Source: Planctomycetota bacterium
GTDB taxonomy: Bacteria; Planctomycetota; Phycisphaerae; WQYP01
DNA length: 64,000 nucleotides
Assembly: GCA_021790385.1 (NCBI GenBank)
Contig: JAJYDW010000012.1
Span: 1 to 64,000, forward strand
Direction: 5' to 3'
Position numbers and translations under genes: made by a program. The notes below the pieces were generated by a model. That model saw only the letters and a list, made by a program, of their open reading frames with translations, was not told where the DNA came from and ran no database searches. Below are positions 10,166 through 19,251 of this stretch, piece by piece (position 1 is the first letter of the stretch; each line of letters begins with the position of its first letter).

Positions 10166-11829
10166 ATAATCCGATTATCCGGCGCGAACTGGTGGGAGTT
10201 TTGCGAAATTGGCGTACGGCCGCGGCAGAAATTATTTTTACCATGACCCTGATCGGGGTGGTGCTGCTGCGCTGGCCGACCAATGCCCAGGTGAGCTTGT
10301 CGGGCCGACAGTCGCAGGAAATGCTGCGGTTGTTCGGGTATGCGTTTATGACGGCGATGATTCTGATTGTGCCGGCATTTTCAGCGGTTTCGATGGTGCG
10401 GGAGAAACAGGCCGGCACCCTGGCGTTAATCTTGAACACCCCCCTTTCGCCCTGGTCGGTTTTTTCCGGAAAGGTTGCGGCGATAAGCGGCGTGATTGCG
10501 TTGTTGATGGGGCTAAGCGTGCCGGCGGCAGCGGCCTGTTACGCGATGGGCGGAGTAAGCCTGCGTGTGCAGATTGAGCCTTTATACCTGCTGCTGGCGC
10601 TGGCGTCTCTGGAATATACGGTGGTGGGCCTGTACATCAGCACACGATCCAACCGGATAGATGCGGCACTGCGGAGCACCTACGCAACGGTGTTTGCCCT
10701 GGTAGCGCTGGCGGTGATACCGCAAGAATTCGCGCAAGGCCGACTGACGGGTCTGCCGGCCCAGGTGTGCCAGTGGCTGGCCGCGTTTTCGCCATTGCCC
10801 GCCATTTTGCAGGTGTTTGGCCAAAGTGGTGTTACCCATGCCGGCAACATGTCAGCGGGCAGCGCGGTGTTGCGTTACGTAGTGGTAAGCATCGTGGTGA
10901 TACTGTGGGGCACACGGGCGACGCTGCAGCGTCTGAACAGCGGGCTTTTTGACCGGCCGCGCAGCGCCGGAACCATCACCGATGAAAGCTCCGGAGGCGT
11001 ACAGGCGTACCGACGGGTGATGTACCTGTGGTTTTTTGATCCGCAGCGCCGCAGCCGGCTGATTGGTCCCCTCACCAACCCGGTGATGGTCAAGGAATTC
11101 CGGACGTCCCGATTCGGGCGTTCGCACTGGATGATGCGTATGATAGGGGCGTGCCTGATTGTGTCGCTGGCCCTGATGCTGGCGGCCGCCCGCGGATCCG
11201 AAGTAGTGAACACCCGGACCATGGGGGCCATTCTGGTTATTTTGCAAAGCGCCTTGATCATCATCATGACCCCCGGCCTGGCGGGCGGCCTGATTGCCGG
11301 AGAAATCGAAAGCGGCTCGTGGCAACTGTTGCGGATGACGCCCCTGAGCGCACGCAGTATTGTGCTGGGCAAACTGCTGAGCGTGGGCCGCACCCTGCTG
11401 CTATTGCTGCTGGCCACCCTGCCCGGTTATGCGGTGATGCTGGTGATTGATCCGAATGAAAAAACTCAAGTGGTGGAGGCCCTGGTCAGCCTGGTGATCA
11501 TGGCGGTATTTGCGTTGTTGGCCAGTGCCGCCATCAGCAGCTTTTCCCGGCGTGCGGCCACGGCCACGGCCACGGCGTATGGATTTTTGGCAGTCCTTTG
11601 CGCAGGTACCCTGCTGGCATGGCTGGGGCGCGGATCTTTGTTTGGCTTTACCCTGGTGGATTGGATTCTGCGGTTGAATCCGGTGGCCGCAACGCTCTCC
11701 GCCATCCACGCTCCGGGCTTTGGACACTATGGCCTGATTCCGTTGACCTGGTGGATTATGGCCTATGGATGCGGGCTGGCGGTGGTGGTGCTGGTGCTGC
11801 GCACGTGGCGGTTGACCCGCCCACAGTAA
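10162..11829 (+). CDS. ABC-2 type transporter permease
   Basis: 555 aa, many TM segments; ATGA overlap with the upstream ATPase gene. Confidence 0.85.
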   Translation: MNNPIIRRELVGVLRNWRTAAAEIIFTMTLIGVVLLRWPTNAQVSLSGRQSQEMLRLFGYAFMTAMILIVPAFSAVSMVREKQAGTLALILNTPLSPWSVFSGKVAAISGVIALLMGLSVPAAAACYAMGGVSLRVQIEPLYLLLALASLEYTVVGLYISTRSNRIDAALRSTYATVFALVALAVIPQEFAQGRLTGLPAQVCQWLAAFSPLPAILQVFGQSGVTHAGNMSAGSAVLRYVVVSIVVILWGTRATLQRLNSGLFDRPRSAGTITDESSGGVQAYRRVMYLWFFDPQRRSRLIGPLTNPVMVKEFRTSRFGRSHWMMRMIGACLIVSLALMLAAARGSEVVNTRTMGAILVILQSALIIIMTPGLAGGLIAGEIESGSWQLLRMTPLSARSIVLGKLLSVGRTLLLLLLATLPGYAVMLVIDPNEKTQVVEALVSLVIMAVFALLASAAISSFSRRAATATATAYGFLAVLCAGTLLAWLGRGSLFGFTLVDWILRLNPVAATLSAIHAPGFGHYGLIPLTWWIMAYGCGLAVVVLVLRTWRLTRPQ

Positions 11830-11878
11830 CAGTACTTCCATACCGAGGTCTGGCGTGGCAGAAAGGAATTGGTAGTCC

Positions 11879-13690
11879 ATGACGGAAACGCCCCGATTGT
11901 TGCGGCACTTTTTTTTGATCGCTGGAGCGGCTGTGCTGCTGCTGGGTGGCGGACGAGGTTCGGCGGCGACTCGTGCAGGTGATGGAATTGATCAGCCGAT
12001 GAATCGGCAACCCCTCTTACCCAAGCTGCAAACGACCGAAACGTATGATTCAGCTTATCTGGTTTTGTGGCGTCAGGCACTGGCGGAACACAGCGTTCAG
12101 GTGCGATGCCACGTGTGCGAAGCCCTGGCACAGGCCGGACGGGCGAAGTTTCCCGGGCTGACTCTCTTTATGGCAACACTGGAAAACTTCGCCGCAGGCA
12201 GAGCGGAAAAGCCGGTCTTACGGCAAAGTGCGGTTCAGGCACTGGCGGCGATCAACAACCCGTCGGCAGCACCGGCCCTGTTACAAGCGGAAAAGCGCGG
12301 CGGGGTTGATGTGGCATTGGCGGCGGACCGGGCGCTGGTGCGCTGGCACTACCAGCCGGCGGTGCAATGGTGGCGATCCCGACTGCTGAATCGGCATGTC
12401 GCAGCGCTGGTGGAAATTTCCGCCATTACCTCGATTGCAAATATGCCGGCCCCGCAGGCCATAAGCCAGTTGCGGCAACTGGTGCTCAATGCGAGTACCG
12501 ATATCCGCATTCGTCTGGCAGCAGCCAGAGCGTTGGCCAGGCTCCACGCCAAAGGGGTGGTCGGCATGGCGAACAAACTGCCGGGGGAACATCTGCCGGA
12601 CGCAATGGAGCCTGACTTGATTGCGGTATGGCTGGTTTCCGACGGCCACAACGCGCCGCAGCAAAACATTTTGTCCACACTGGCGCGCAATAAGAATCTG
12701 GCAGTGCGGGTGATAGCCGTGCGCTGCTTGCTGCGAGCCAATTGGCATGCGTTAACGCCGGATACGCAAACCTTGGCCCAGGCCCGGAATTCCACCATCC
12801 GAATTTTGGCGGCGCGGCTGGCTCGGCGGGAAAAGAACGTGGCGGTTTTAGCGCGACTGCTCAACGATGTGCGGCGGCCGGTGCGATGGTACGCCCGAGA
12901 CGCTTTGGTGCGGCTGGGACGGCAAACTCATTTGGATGCAACCACGGAACATGTGCTGATGAAGCTACTGACTGTTGATCATCCGCGGCAGCAGCGACAG
13001 GCGGCACTTGCTCTGGGCATGTTGAATTACCGGCCCGCCGCCGGTGCTTTATTACGACTGCTGCGAGAGAAATTGCATCCGGGTGTGCGGCTGGGTGCCC
13101 TGGTGGCTTTGCGCCGATTGGCCGTGCCCGATACCTTGGCCCCGTTGTTCATTTATGCCAAACACGATGCGGCGATCTCCCGCCGCATGGCCGGTCCGAA
13201 CAAGCGGGTTCAAGCCGCCACAGCCAAAGAATTTAGAATTTGCAATGATGAACTGGCACAGTTGCTGCAACTGTTTGGGAAAACCCGATACCGTTCGGCC
13301 AGTGCGCTGCTGGCAAAATTCATTCCCAAAAAGTCTCCGTATGGCACAACGGCCCGCGCAGCCGCCATCTGGGCCTTGGGTAAAATTAATGCGGGTGATA
13401 AACACTCTCCACTGGTGGGATTGTTTCAAGGACGGCTGGCGGACCAGAGCATGTTGGATCCCGAAGCCCCGGCAGTGCGGCAGATGTCAGCTATTTCGCT
13501 GGCTCGCTTAGGCTCTGTTGCCAGTTTGTCGGAACTACAGGAGTTTTTCGCAGAAGCACCAACCAGCGACATAGGGCTGGCGTGTCGCTGGGCGATCGGC
13601 AAATTAACAGGAAAAATGCCGGCCAGACCGATGTTTCCGATGGAATTCCGCAGTAACTTCATTGCGCCGAAACGGCCCAATTCCCCATAA
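11879..13690 (+). CDS. HEAT-repeat protein with signal peptide
   Basis: 603 aa with repeated helical 'VRQMSAISLARLGS...' / 'QRQAALALGMLNYRPAAGALLRLL' units. Confidence 0.75.
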   Translation: MTETPRLLRHFFLIAGAAVLLLGGGRGSAATRAGDGIDQPMNRQPLLPKLQTTETYDSAYLVLWRQALAEHSVQVRCHVCEALAQAGRAKFPGLTLFMATLENFAAGRAEKPVLRQSAVQALAAINNPSAAPALLQAEKRGGVDVALAADRALVRWHYQPAVQWWRSRLLNRHVAALVEISAITSIANMPAPQAISQLRQLVLNASTDIRIRLAAARALARLHAKGVVGMANKLPGEHLPDAMEPDLIAVWLVSDGHNAPQQNILSTLARNKNLAVRVIAVRCLLRANWHALTPDTQTLAQARNSTIRILAARLARREKNVAVLARLLNDVRRPVRWYARDALVRLGRQTHLDATTEHVLMKLLTVDHPRQQRQAALALGMLNYRPAAGALLRLLREKLHPGVRLGALVALRRLAVPDTLAPLFIYAKHDAAISRRMAGPNKRVQAATAKEFRICNDELAQLLQLFGKTRYRSASALLAKFIPKKSPYGTTARAAAIWALGKINAGDKHSPLVGLFQGRLADQSMLDPEAPAVRQMSAISLARLGSVASLSELQEFFAEAPTSDIGLACRWAIGKLTGKMPARPMFPMEFRSNFIAPKRPNSP

Positions 13691-13931
13691 CCAGCAACGT
13701 CGCCACTTGCAGCATTACACCAATGTGCCGCTGCACAACAAGCCTCTGCCCGACACGGTGGCAACACCGGCGGGCAGATGGCCACATACAAAGCAGCATG
13801 CTGCCAGCATGGTCGGAAATTTCGTCTGCATGCGATCAGCGGTAGCCAAAGCAGCAGGCCACCCCTTATGATAAAAGCTGTTGGAGCCGCGTGCCCCGTG
13901 GAGATGCGATCCGTTGCAGGAGTAGGAAAAC

Positions 13932-14666
13932 ATGAGTTCTGTTGCAGTGCTGTTTGTCATTGCGCCGCCGGTGTGGGCGGTCGGCGCCCCCGGCAAACCG
14001 TTTAATAAAATTGACACCCGCGAAGTGTTTATGCGAACCATTGATATTTATTCCAAAAGAGATCAGGTGGCGCAGCGCATTCTCTGCGCAGCGCCGGATC
14101 AGCTTGGCCGCATTCAACAGAATTTTTCGGCCCATCTGGGGTTTCAGGGAGTTTCGGTTACCGCGGGTGGACCGGATTGGTTTGGTGCGGTCAGCCGGGG
14201 ACTGGAAAAACTCCAGCCGGAAATACAGATCGTAATTATTCATGATGGGTGTTGCCCGGCGGTGCCGTATCCTGTGATCGACGAATTGGAGGAAGCGGTG
14301 AAAAAGACGGGAGCGGCGGTACTGACGCTTACACCGACCATGCCACTGGCGCGCAGTGATGAGCGAGGCCATTTGCTGGAACGATTAAATCCTGCAACTC
14401 TGCGGGAAATTCAGTCACCACAGATTTTCAGCCGGCCGGTGCTGGAAAAGGCGTATGCCGGGCGGTCCGGGCTTGTTCCGCCGCCGCAGGACGATGCAGC
14501 ACTGGTGCGTGCATTGGGTGGCAAGCTGACCACGATACCCGGATCGCGGATGAACCTGCGTGTCGGAACGGATGAAGATGTGCGGGTGGTTGGAGAACTG
14601 GTAAAAATGCTGCCCAAGCCGCGAAGCAAGACTCCACTTTCACCGTTTGATGAAGCGCAATGGTAA
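13932..14666 (+). CDS. Divergent IspD-like nucleotidyltransferase
   Basis: IVIIHDGCCPAVPYPVIDELEEAV, LREIQSPQIFSRPVLEKAYA and a GTDEDVRVVGEL C-terminus match the IspD layout; the N-terminal nucleotide loop is not canonical. Confidence 0.6.
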   Translation: MSSVAVLFVIAPPVWAVGAPGKPFNKIDTREVFMRTIDIYSKRDQVAQRILCAAPDQLGRIQQNFSAHLGFQGVSVTAGGPDWFGAVSRGLEKLQPEIQIVIIHDGCCPAVPYPVIDELEEAVKKTGAAVLTLTPTMPLARSDERGHLLERLNPATLREIQSPQIFSRPVLEKAYAGRSGLVPPPQDDAALVRALGGKLTTIPGSRMNLRVGTDEDVRVVGELVKMLPKPRSKTPLSPFDEAQW

Positions 14667-14703
14667 AAGCCGGGATCAACCCGCTATCATTCCGGAACTT
14701 ACG

Positions 14704-15801
14704 ATGCGGAAGATCATATTTTTGATTACCGATCTGGACCTGGGAGGCAGCCCGCTGGTGGTGCGACGCGTGGCCCGGGGCCTGGCCGAAAGCGGTACGT
14801 GGCAACCAACGGTGGTCAGCCTGGCTACGCCCGGCGTTGTAGGACGTTTCATCCGCACGGATGGCGTGCCGGTGGTGGGTTTGCACGCACGCGGCCCACG
14901 CGATGGAGCGGTGCTGCGGCGCTGGCTGGGAGTTCTGCAGGCGCTGCAGCCAGACGTGGTGCTAAGCGTATTAATTCATGCCAATGTGATCGCCGCGATG
15001 GGGTCCGGTTTCGGGCCGCGCTGTACCTATTTGCAGTCCATTCACACGCTGGCGGAACATCCGGCATGGCATTGGCAGGCGCAAAGCCTGATTGCGGGGC
15101 AATGTGCCGCGATTATTGCGCCCAGCCGATTTATTTTGCAACGTATTGCCGGCTACGGTGCGGTGCCCCCCGGAGTGGTGATTCCCAATGGAATTGACGT
15201 GGAATGTTTTGCCGAGGCCAAGCCCATCGAACCGGCTCTGCGGCCGTGGCCCGCTGATGCCCTGGTGGTTGGATACGTAGGGCGTTTTGATCCGGTCAAA
15301 AGACTGCCGGTACTGCTGCAGGCTCTCGCGGCCTTGATTCACACCGATGCTGCCCGATGGCGACGCGTGCACGTAGCGATGGTGGGCTATGGCCGGCAGG
15401 AAATTTACCTCAAAGACCTGGCGCGGAAACTGGGGATTGCCGCGCGGGTTCATTTCACCGGTGCCACAACCACACCGCAGCGTTGGTACAAGGTAATGGA
15501 CGTGCTGTGCATGCCGTCGATTTCGGAGGGGTTCGGCTTGAACATGGTGGAGGCGATGGCGGCGGGCACGCCGGTGCTGGCCTTTGACACACCGGCGGTG
15601 CGGGAAATTATTACCCATTGCAGGACAGGGTGGCTGGTGGATCCGGTACGTACAGGGGCACTGGCGGATGGACTCGCCGCGCTGCTGGAGGATAGCTCAT
15701 TTCGGGGGCAGTTGGGGAAGCTGGCGGCTCAGGAGGCGTCGCAACGCTTCAGTTCGACGAAAATGGTAGAACAATACGAAAAAATTTTGGGGCAAATCTA
15801 G
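14704..15801 (+). CDS. Glycosyltransferase, GT4/GT1-like fold
   Basis: VGYVGRFDPVKRLPVLLQAL...VHFTGATTTPQRWYKVMDVLCMPSISEGFGLNMVEAMAAGTPVLAFDTPAVREII. ATG 14704. Confidence 0.9.
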   Translation: MRKIIFLITDLDLGGSPLVVRRVARGLAESGTWQPTVVSLATPGVVGRFIRTDGVPVVGLHARGPRDGAVLRRWLGVLQALQPDVVLSVLIHANVIAAMGSGFGPRCTYLQSIHTLAEHPAWHWQAQSLIAGQCAAIIAPSRFILQRIAGYGAVPPGVVIPNGIDVECFAEAKPIEPALRPWPADALVVGYVGRFDPVKRLPVLLQALAALIHTDAARWRRVHVAMVGYGRQEIYLKDLARKLGIAARVHFTGATTTPQRWYKVMDVLCMPSISEGFGLNMVEAMAAGTPVLAFDTPAVREIITHCRTGWLVDPVRTGALADGLAALLEDSSFRGQLGKLAAQEASQRFSSTKMVEQYEKILGQI

Positions 15802-15940
15802 GTTTTTCTCTAAAACAGTGCCACTTTATACAGTTCATATTACGCCATCAAACTACTATATGTAGTATAGCTAACAATTTATTCGCATTTTGTTTGGCAT
15901 TTAATCGAATTTAGCATCCGATAATTATGATTCTTTTCAC

Positions 15941-15969
15941 TTGCATCATGCCGATAGTCTTAGTATTGT
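15941..15969 (+). promoter_or_regulatory. Candidate sigma70-type promoter for mraZ
   Basis: TTGCAT (15941-15946), 17 nt, TATTGT (15964-15969). Confidence 0.45.
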
Positions 15970-15971
15970 AA

Positions 15972-16008
15972 TGGTGGAAAAAGGGGAAGAATGGGCTAAA
16001 AAGGGGTT
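15972..16008 (+). promoter_or_regulatory. Candidate MraZ operator: four G-tracts at exact 10-bp spacing
   Basis: TGGTGG / AGGGG / TGGGC / AGGGG with G-runs starting at 15973, 15983, 15993 and 16003. Confidence 0.55.
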
Positions 16009-16083
16009 GAGTGATGCAGGCGTGGGAAACTCTGGTGACTCCCGCTGAAAATAAACAGGCTCGTGGCTTGGCCCGGAATTGCG

Positions 16084-16602
16084 ATGGATAATAGGGTTTA
16101 TTTTCCCGGCACGTATGACCTTGTTATTGATGACGGAGGGCGTATAGCCATTCCAAGCGGTTTGTACAATATTTTTGTCAAAAATACAGTTCAACCTGAC
16201 ACGTTGTACGCAGAGACGGCAAAAAGAGTCGGTAAGAACGGCCAGATGTTTACATGTGTCAAGCTGCTGCGTTATGAAGTTTTGCATGATCGGGCCGGCA
16301 AACTTATGGTTGAATTTACCAGCGACGATGAACGGGATCAATTTGGGGAAATTTATTTTTCCAAGTATAAAGCATTGGAAATCAAGCTGCCCCAGCCACG
16401 TGTTACACTGCCGGCGGAATGGCTTACGCAGCGAAAAACCAAAACGGCACCCAAGGACAAGGCGTTTCTGGGCAACAAAGTAACCTTGACCGGCGCAGGT
16501 GAAGTCATCGAAATTTGGAACCTTGACGAATGGCCGGTGTGGCACGCCGAGAAAGACACGGAAAATGCCCGCGGCAGCGTACGCCAGGCAGCGGAAGCCT
16601 GA
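16084..16602 (+). CDS. mraZ: MraZ-like transcriptional regulator
   Basis: Two AbrB-like halves: GTYDLVIDDGGRIAIPSGLYN and KLPQPRVTLPAEW...NKVTLTGAGEVIEIWNLDEW. Located upstream of rsmH. Confidence 0.75.
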   Translation: MDNRVYFPGTYDLVIDDGGRIAIPSGLYNIFVKNTVQPDTLYAETAKRVGKNGQMFTCVKLLRYEVLHDRAGKLMVEFTSDDERDQFGEIYFSKYKALEIKLPQPRVTLPAEWLTQRKTKTAPKDKAFLGNKVTLTGAGEVIEIWNLDEWPVWHAEKDTENARGSVRQAAEA

Positions 16603-16998
16603 ACTTTGGAATCGCATGGGCGGCAGGAGGCCGCCGGAATCATGCGAGTTCCGCCAACTATACCGCCGAAACCATGGACCGGTTCGGCGGTTACCAAAAC
16701 CGGAGCGACGGATCGCTCTTAGAAATTTGGGTTGACGAGGCTGCATGGACGTTAGCTTCCCAACCTGACTAAGGCACGAAGGGTCGGCAGCCCATGGATG
16801 GGCTGCCGACCGCTTCCTCTGCGACTTAGAAGGCCATCAGACACAGTAACATACAGTCTGTTGGCCCAGGCCGATATCGCCATCTTAAAGCTTTTATCGG
16901 TCAAATACAAGCAGTGACTTTGCTTCAGGAAGGGGCATCGTAGAGCCACGGACGGCGGGTGAGGACATGCAGGCCGATCATGTCCTCGCCCTTTTTTT
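16603..16998 (+). ncRNA. Candidate structured ncRNA or long structured leader between mraZ and rsmH
   Basis: Successive strong hairpins (16612-16647, 16662-16691, 16703-16718, 16782-16811, 16832-16866, 16869-16902) ending in a rho-independent terminator; no plausible ORF. Confidence 0.5.
16957..16998 (+). terminator. Rho-independent terminator
   Basis: GGGTGAGGACATG-caggccgat-CATGTCCTCGCCC followed by T7; 13-bp stem with one G-U. Confidence 0.85.
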
Positions 16999-17077
16999 GA
17001 AGACAAGCGGTGCGTTAGACCGCTTTTAGAGACATGTCATTCGCTTTCGTGAAAAGTTAATGCCGGTCTCTTTATGA

Positions 17078-18019
17078 TTGATGGTCGCCGACTTTATGGA
17101 TGTTCCGGATCATGGTCACGAACCGGTACTCCTGAATGCCGTGTTGAATTTCCTTGCACCGCGCAGAGGCCAGGTGGCACTTGATTGTACTGCGGGGCGA
17201 GGCGGCCATGCGTTGGCTTTGGCAAAAGCGGTAATGCCGGGGGGCTTGGTGCTGTGTGTGGATGTAGATCCTGACAATCTTGCTTATGCCCGTACACGCC
17301 TGGGGCCATGGGGGGAAAACTGTCGTTACTTTCAGGCTAATTTTGCCCAGGCCGACGAGGTGCTTCAAGCGGCAGGTGTATCAGGTGTGGATCTGGTATT
17401 GGCGGATTTAGGGGTATCCACCAACCAGTTGACTCAAGACCGCCATGGTTTGAGTTTTTCGGTTGATGCACCGCTGGATATGCGCTTGGACCCCGAGTTG
17501 ACTATCACCGCCGCCGACTTAATGGCCAAACTTCCGGAAAAGGAACTTGCAGATATGCTTTTCACCCTGGCGCAGGAACGCTGGTCCAGGCGAATTGCCC
17601 GACGCATCGTGCAGGTTCGGCGGACCACACCCATTACCAGCACCCGACAACTGGCAGACTTGGTGCGGCAGGTCGTTCCACCAGTACCAGGGCAGCATAA
17701 AATTGATCCGGCCACGAAAACCTTTCAGGCGCTGCGGATGGCCGTGAACGCGGAACTTGAGAATCTTGGCACCTTGCTAAAGCAGGTGCCGCAATTCATC
17801 AAGCCGGGTGGCCGCGCCGCTTTTATCAGCTTTCATTCGGGCGAAGATCGGCTGGTTAAACACGCGATGCTGGAATGGCAAGCGCAGAACAGGTGCCTTG
17901 TGCTGACGAAAAAACCTGTGATGCCTGACGAGGTAGAGATCGAGTCTAATCCACGCTGCCGCAGTGCCCGGCTAAGGGCGGCAGAATTTGCTGTCTCGAC
18001 CGGTGAGCCACCACAGTAA
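17078..18019 (+). CDS. rsmH: 16S rRNA (cytosine(1402)-N(4))-methyltransferase RsmH
   Basis: HEPVLLNAVLNFL...LDCTAGRGGHALAL...VLADLGVSTNQL...GLSFSVDAPLDMRLDP...FQALRMAVNAELENL...AAFISFHSGEDRLVK. Confidence 0.95.
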   Translation: MMVADFMDVPDHGHEPVLLNAVLNFLAPRRGQVALDCTAGRGGHALALAKAVMPGGLVLCVDVDPDNLAYARTRLGPWGENCRYFQANFAQADEVLQAAGVSGVDLVLADLGVSTNQLTQDRHGLSFSVDAPLDMRLDPELTITAADLMAKLPEKELADMLFTLAQERWSRRIARRIVQVRRTTPITSTRQLADLVRQVVPPVPGQHKIDPATKTFQALRMAVNAELENLGTLLKQVPQFIKPGGRAAFISFHSGEDRLVKHAMLEWQAQNRCLVLTKKPVMPDEVEIESNPRCRSARLRAAEFAVSTGEPPQ

Positions 18020-18132
18020 CGGCGACTGGCTGGGACGAACTGGCCGTCCGCCGCAGGCGACGGCCGTATATCAGAATGATGAGATGGTGCCCAATGGAGC
18101 GGCAACATCCTGAATTTACACGGAGGTTTTTT

Positions 18133-19011
18133 ATGAACCGCGAAACCAAGTTTGGCCTGATTACCGGATTGCTGTTGATTGTGGCGATTGGCATGCTTAT
18201 TTCACGCTACCTAAGCTCCCGCACCGCACCGGCAATTCAAACTCCCAGCCTGCAAAGTCTGGGGGGAAATTTCCGCAAGCAAATTATTTCTCCCGCCGGA
18301 ACGGCACTTATTCCGCCGGCTTTGCAATCCCATCCATCAGGACAAAGTGCGACCACAGCTCCATCCGCTCTGGCAGAAGAATTACCCCCCTCTTCCCAGG
18401 GCCAAATCACCACTACTTTTCCAGCAACGCAGCCATCTGCCTTGGCAGGCACAACGGGACAAACTTCGGCCCTGGTTCCCACGACCGGTGCAGCGGTCTC
18501 GGTGGTAAGCAATGTCAGAGATCCGATTGCCAGCGCCAACCCGAAAACATCAAGAGAATATACGGTTAAAGCCGGCGATACCCTCTGGCGTATTGCACGC
18601 AGATTCTATCACCAGGTGGGGCCGACCCAACTGGCCCTGATCGTTCGTGCGAATCCCGGGAAGTTATCCTCGGCCAAGTCGATGCTGCAGATTGGAGAAA
18701 CACTGACCATACCCACAGTTCCAGCTTCCGGTCAAATTCGTCTGACACAGATGGCCGCCATATCTATGGGCACTGTGCCGATTCCCACCACGGCAACTAA
18801 TTTATCCAGCCTCCCCACCCATCACGTAACAACCAAAGCCCGCATGGTCACCTATAAAGTGCGTGCCGGCGACACGCTTTATTCCATTGCTCGCAAAATT
18901 TTCGGTGCGGGTTCTCATGCGGCGATTGCCCACATCATGCGGGAAAACCATATTCGCAAGGCCCGCGATCTGCGCGTCGGTCAGATTTTGCACATTGGCA
19001 AACCCTTGTAA
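18133..19011 (+). CDS. Membrane-anchored protein with two LysM domains
   Basis: N-terminal TM; EYTVKAGDTLWRIARRFY and TYKVRAGDTLYSIARKIFG. Confidence 0.85.
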   Translation: MNRETKFGLITGLLLIVAIGMLISRYLSSRTAPAIQTPSLQSLGGNFRKQIISPAGTALIPPALQSHPSGQSATTAPSALAEELPPSSQGQITTTFPATQPSALAGTTGQTSALVPTTGAAVSVVSNVRDPIASANPKTSREYTVKAGDTLWRIARRFYHQVGPTQLALIVRANPGKLSSAKSMLQIGETLTIPTVPASGQIRLTQMAAISMGTVPIPTTATNLSSLPTHHVTTKARMVTYKVRAGDTLYSIARKIFGAGSHAAIAHIMRENHIRKARDLRVGQILHIGKPL

Positions 19012-19251
19012 GATAATTTTGGCAGGTCCGGACTGGGCAATATTAGCCCAGAGTATTGGCATCAGCTACATGCGATCATGGTGCAGACTGGCGGGTACCT
19101 CGTGCATAAAAATAACCGCGCCAGGCGAGAATGCGCCAACACGCCGCGATGCACACCCGCCAGACCTAATCTCTGTCGGCCTGCCGATTTTGTCCTGCGC
19201 CATGCTGAAAATCATTGGCGAAAGCCTGGCGAAGCCGGCATGCGGCAACTT

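Noticed and set aside
16603-16998. RNase P RNA, tmRNA or SRP RNA as identity of the structured region
   Set aside because: The near-universal signatures (e.g. GAGGAAAGTCC/AGAACCCGGC for RNase P, the tRNA-like end for tmRNA, GGAAGCAG-type SRP loop) were not seen on either strand.
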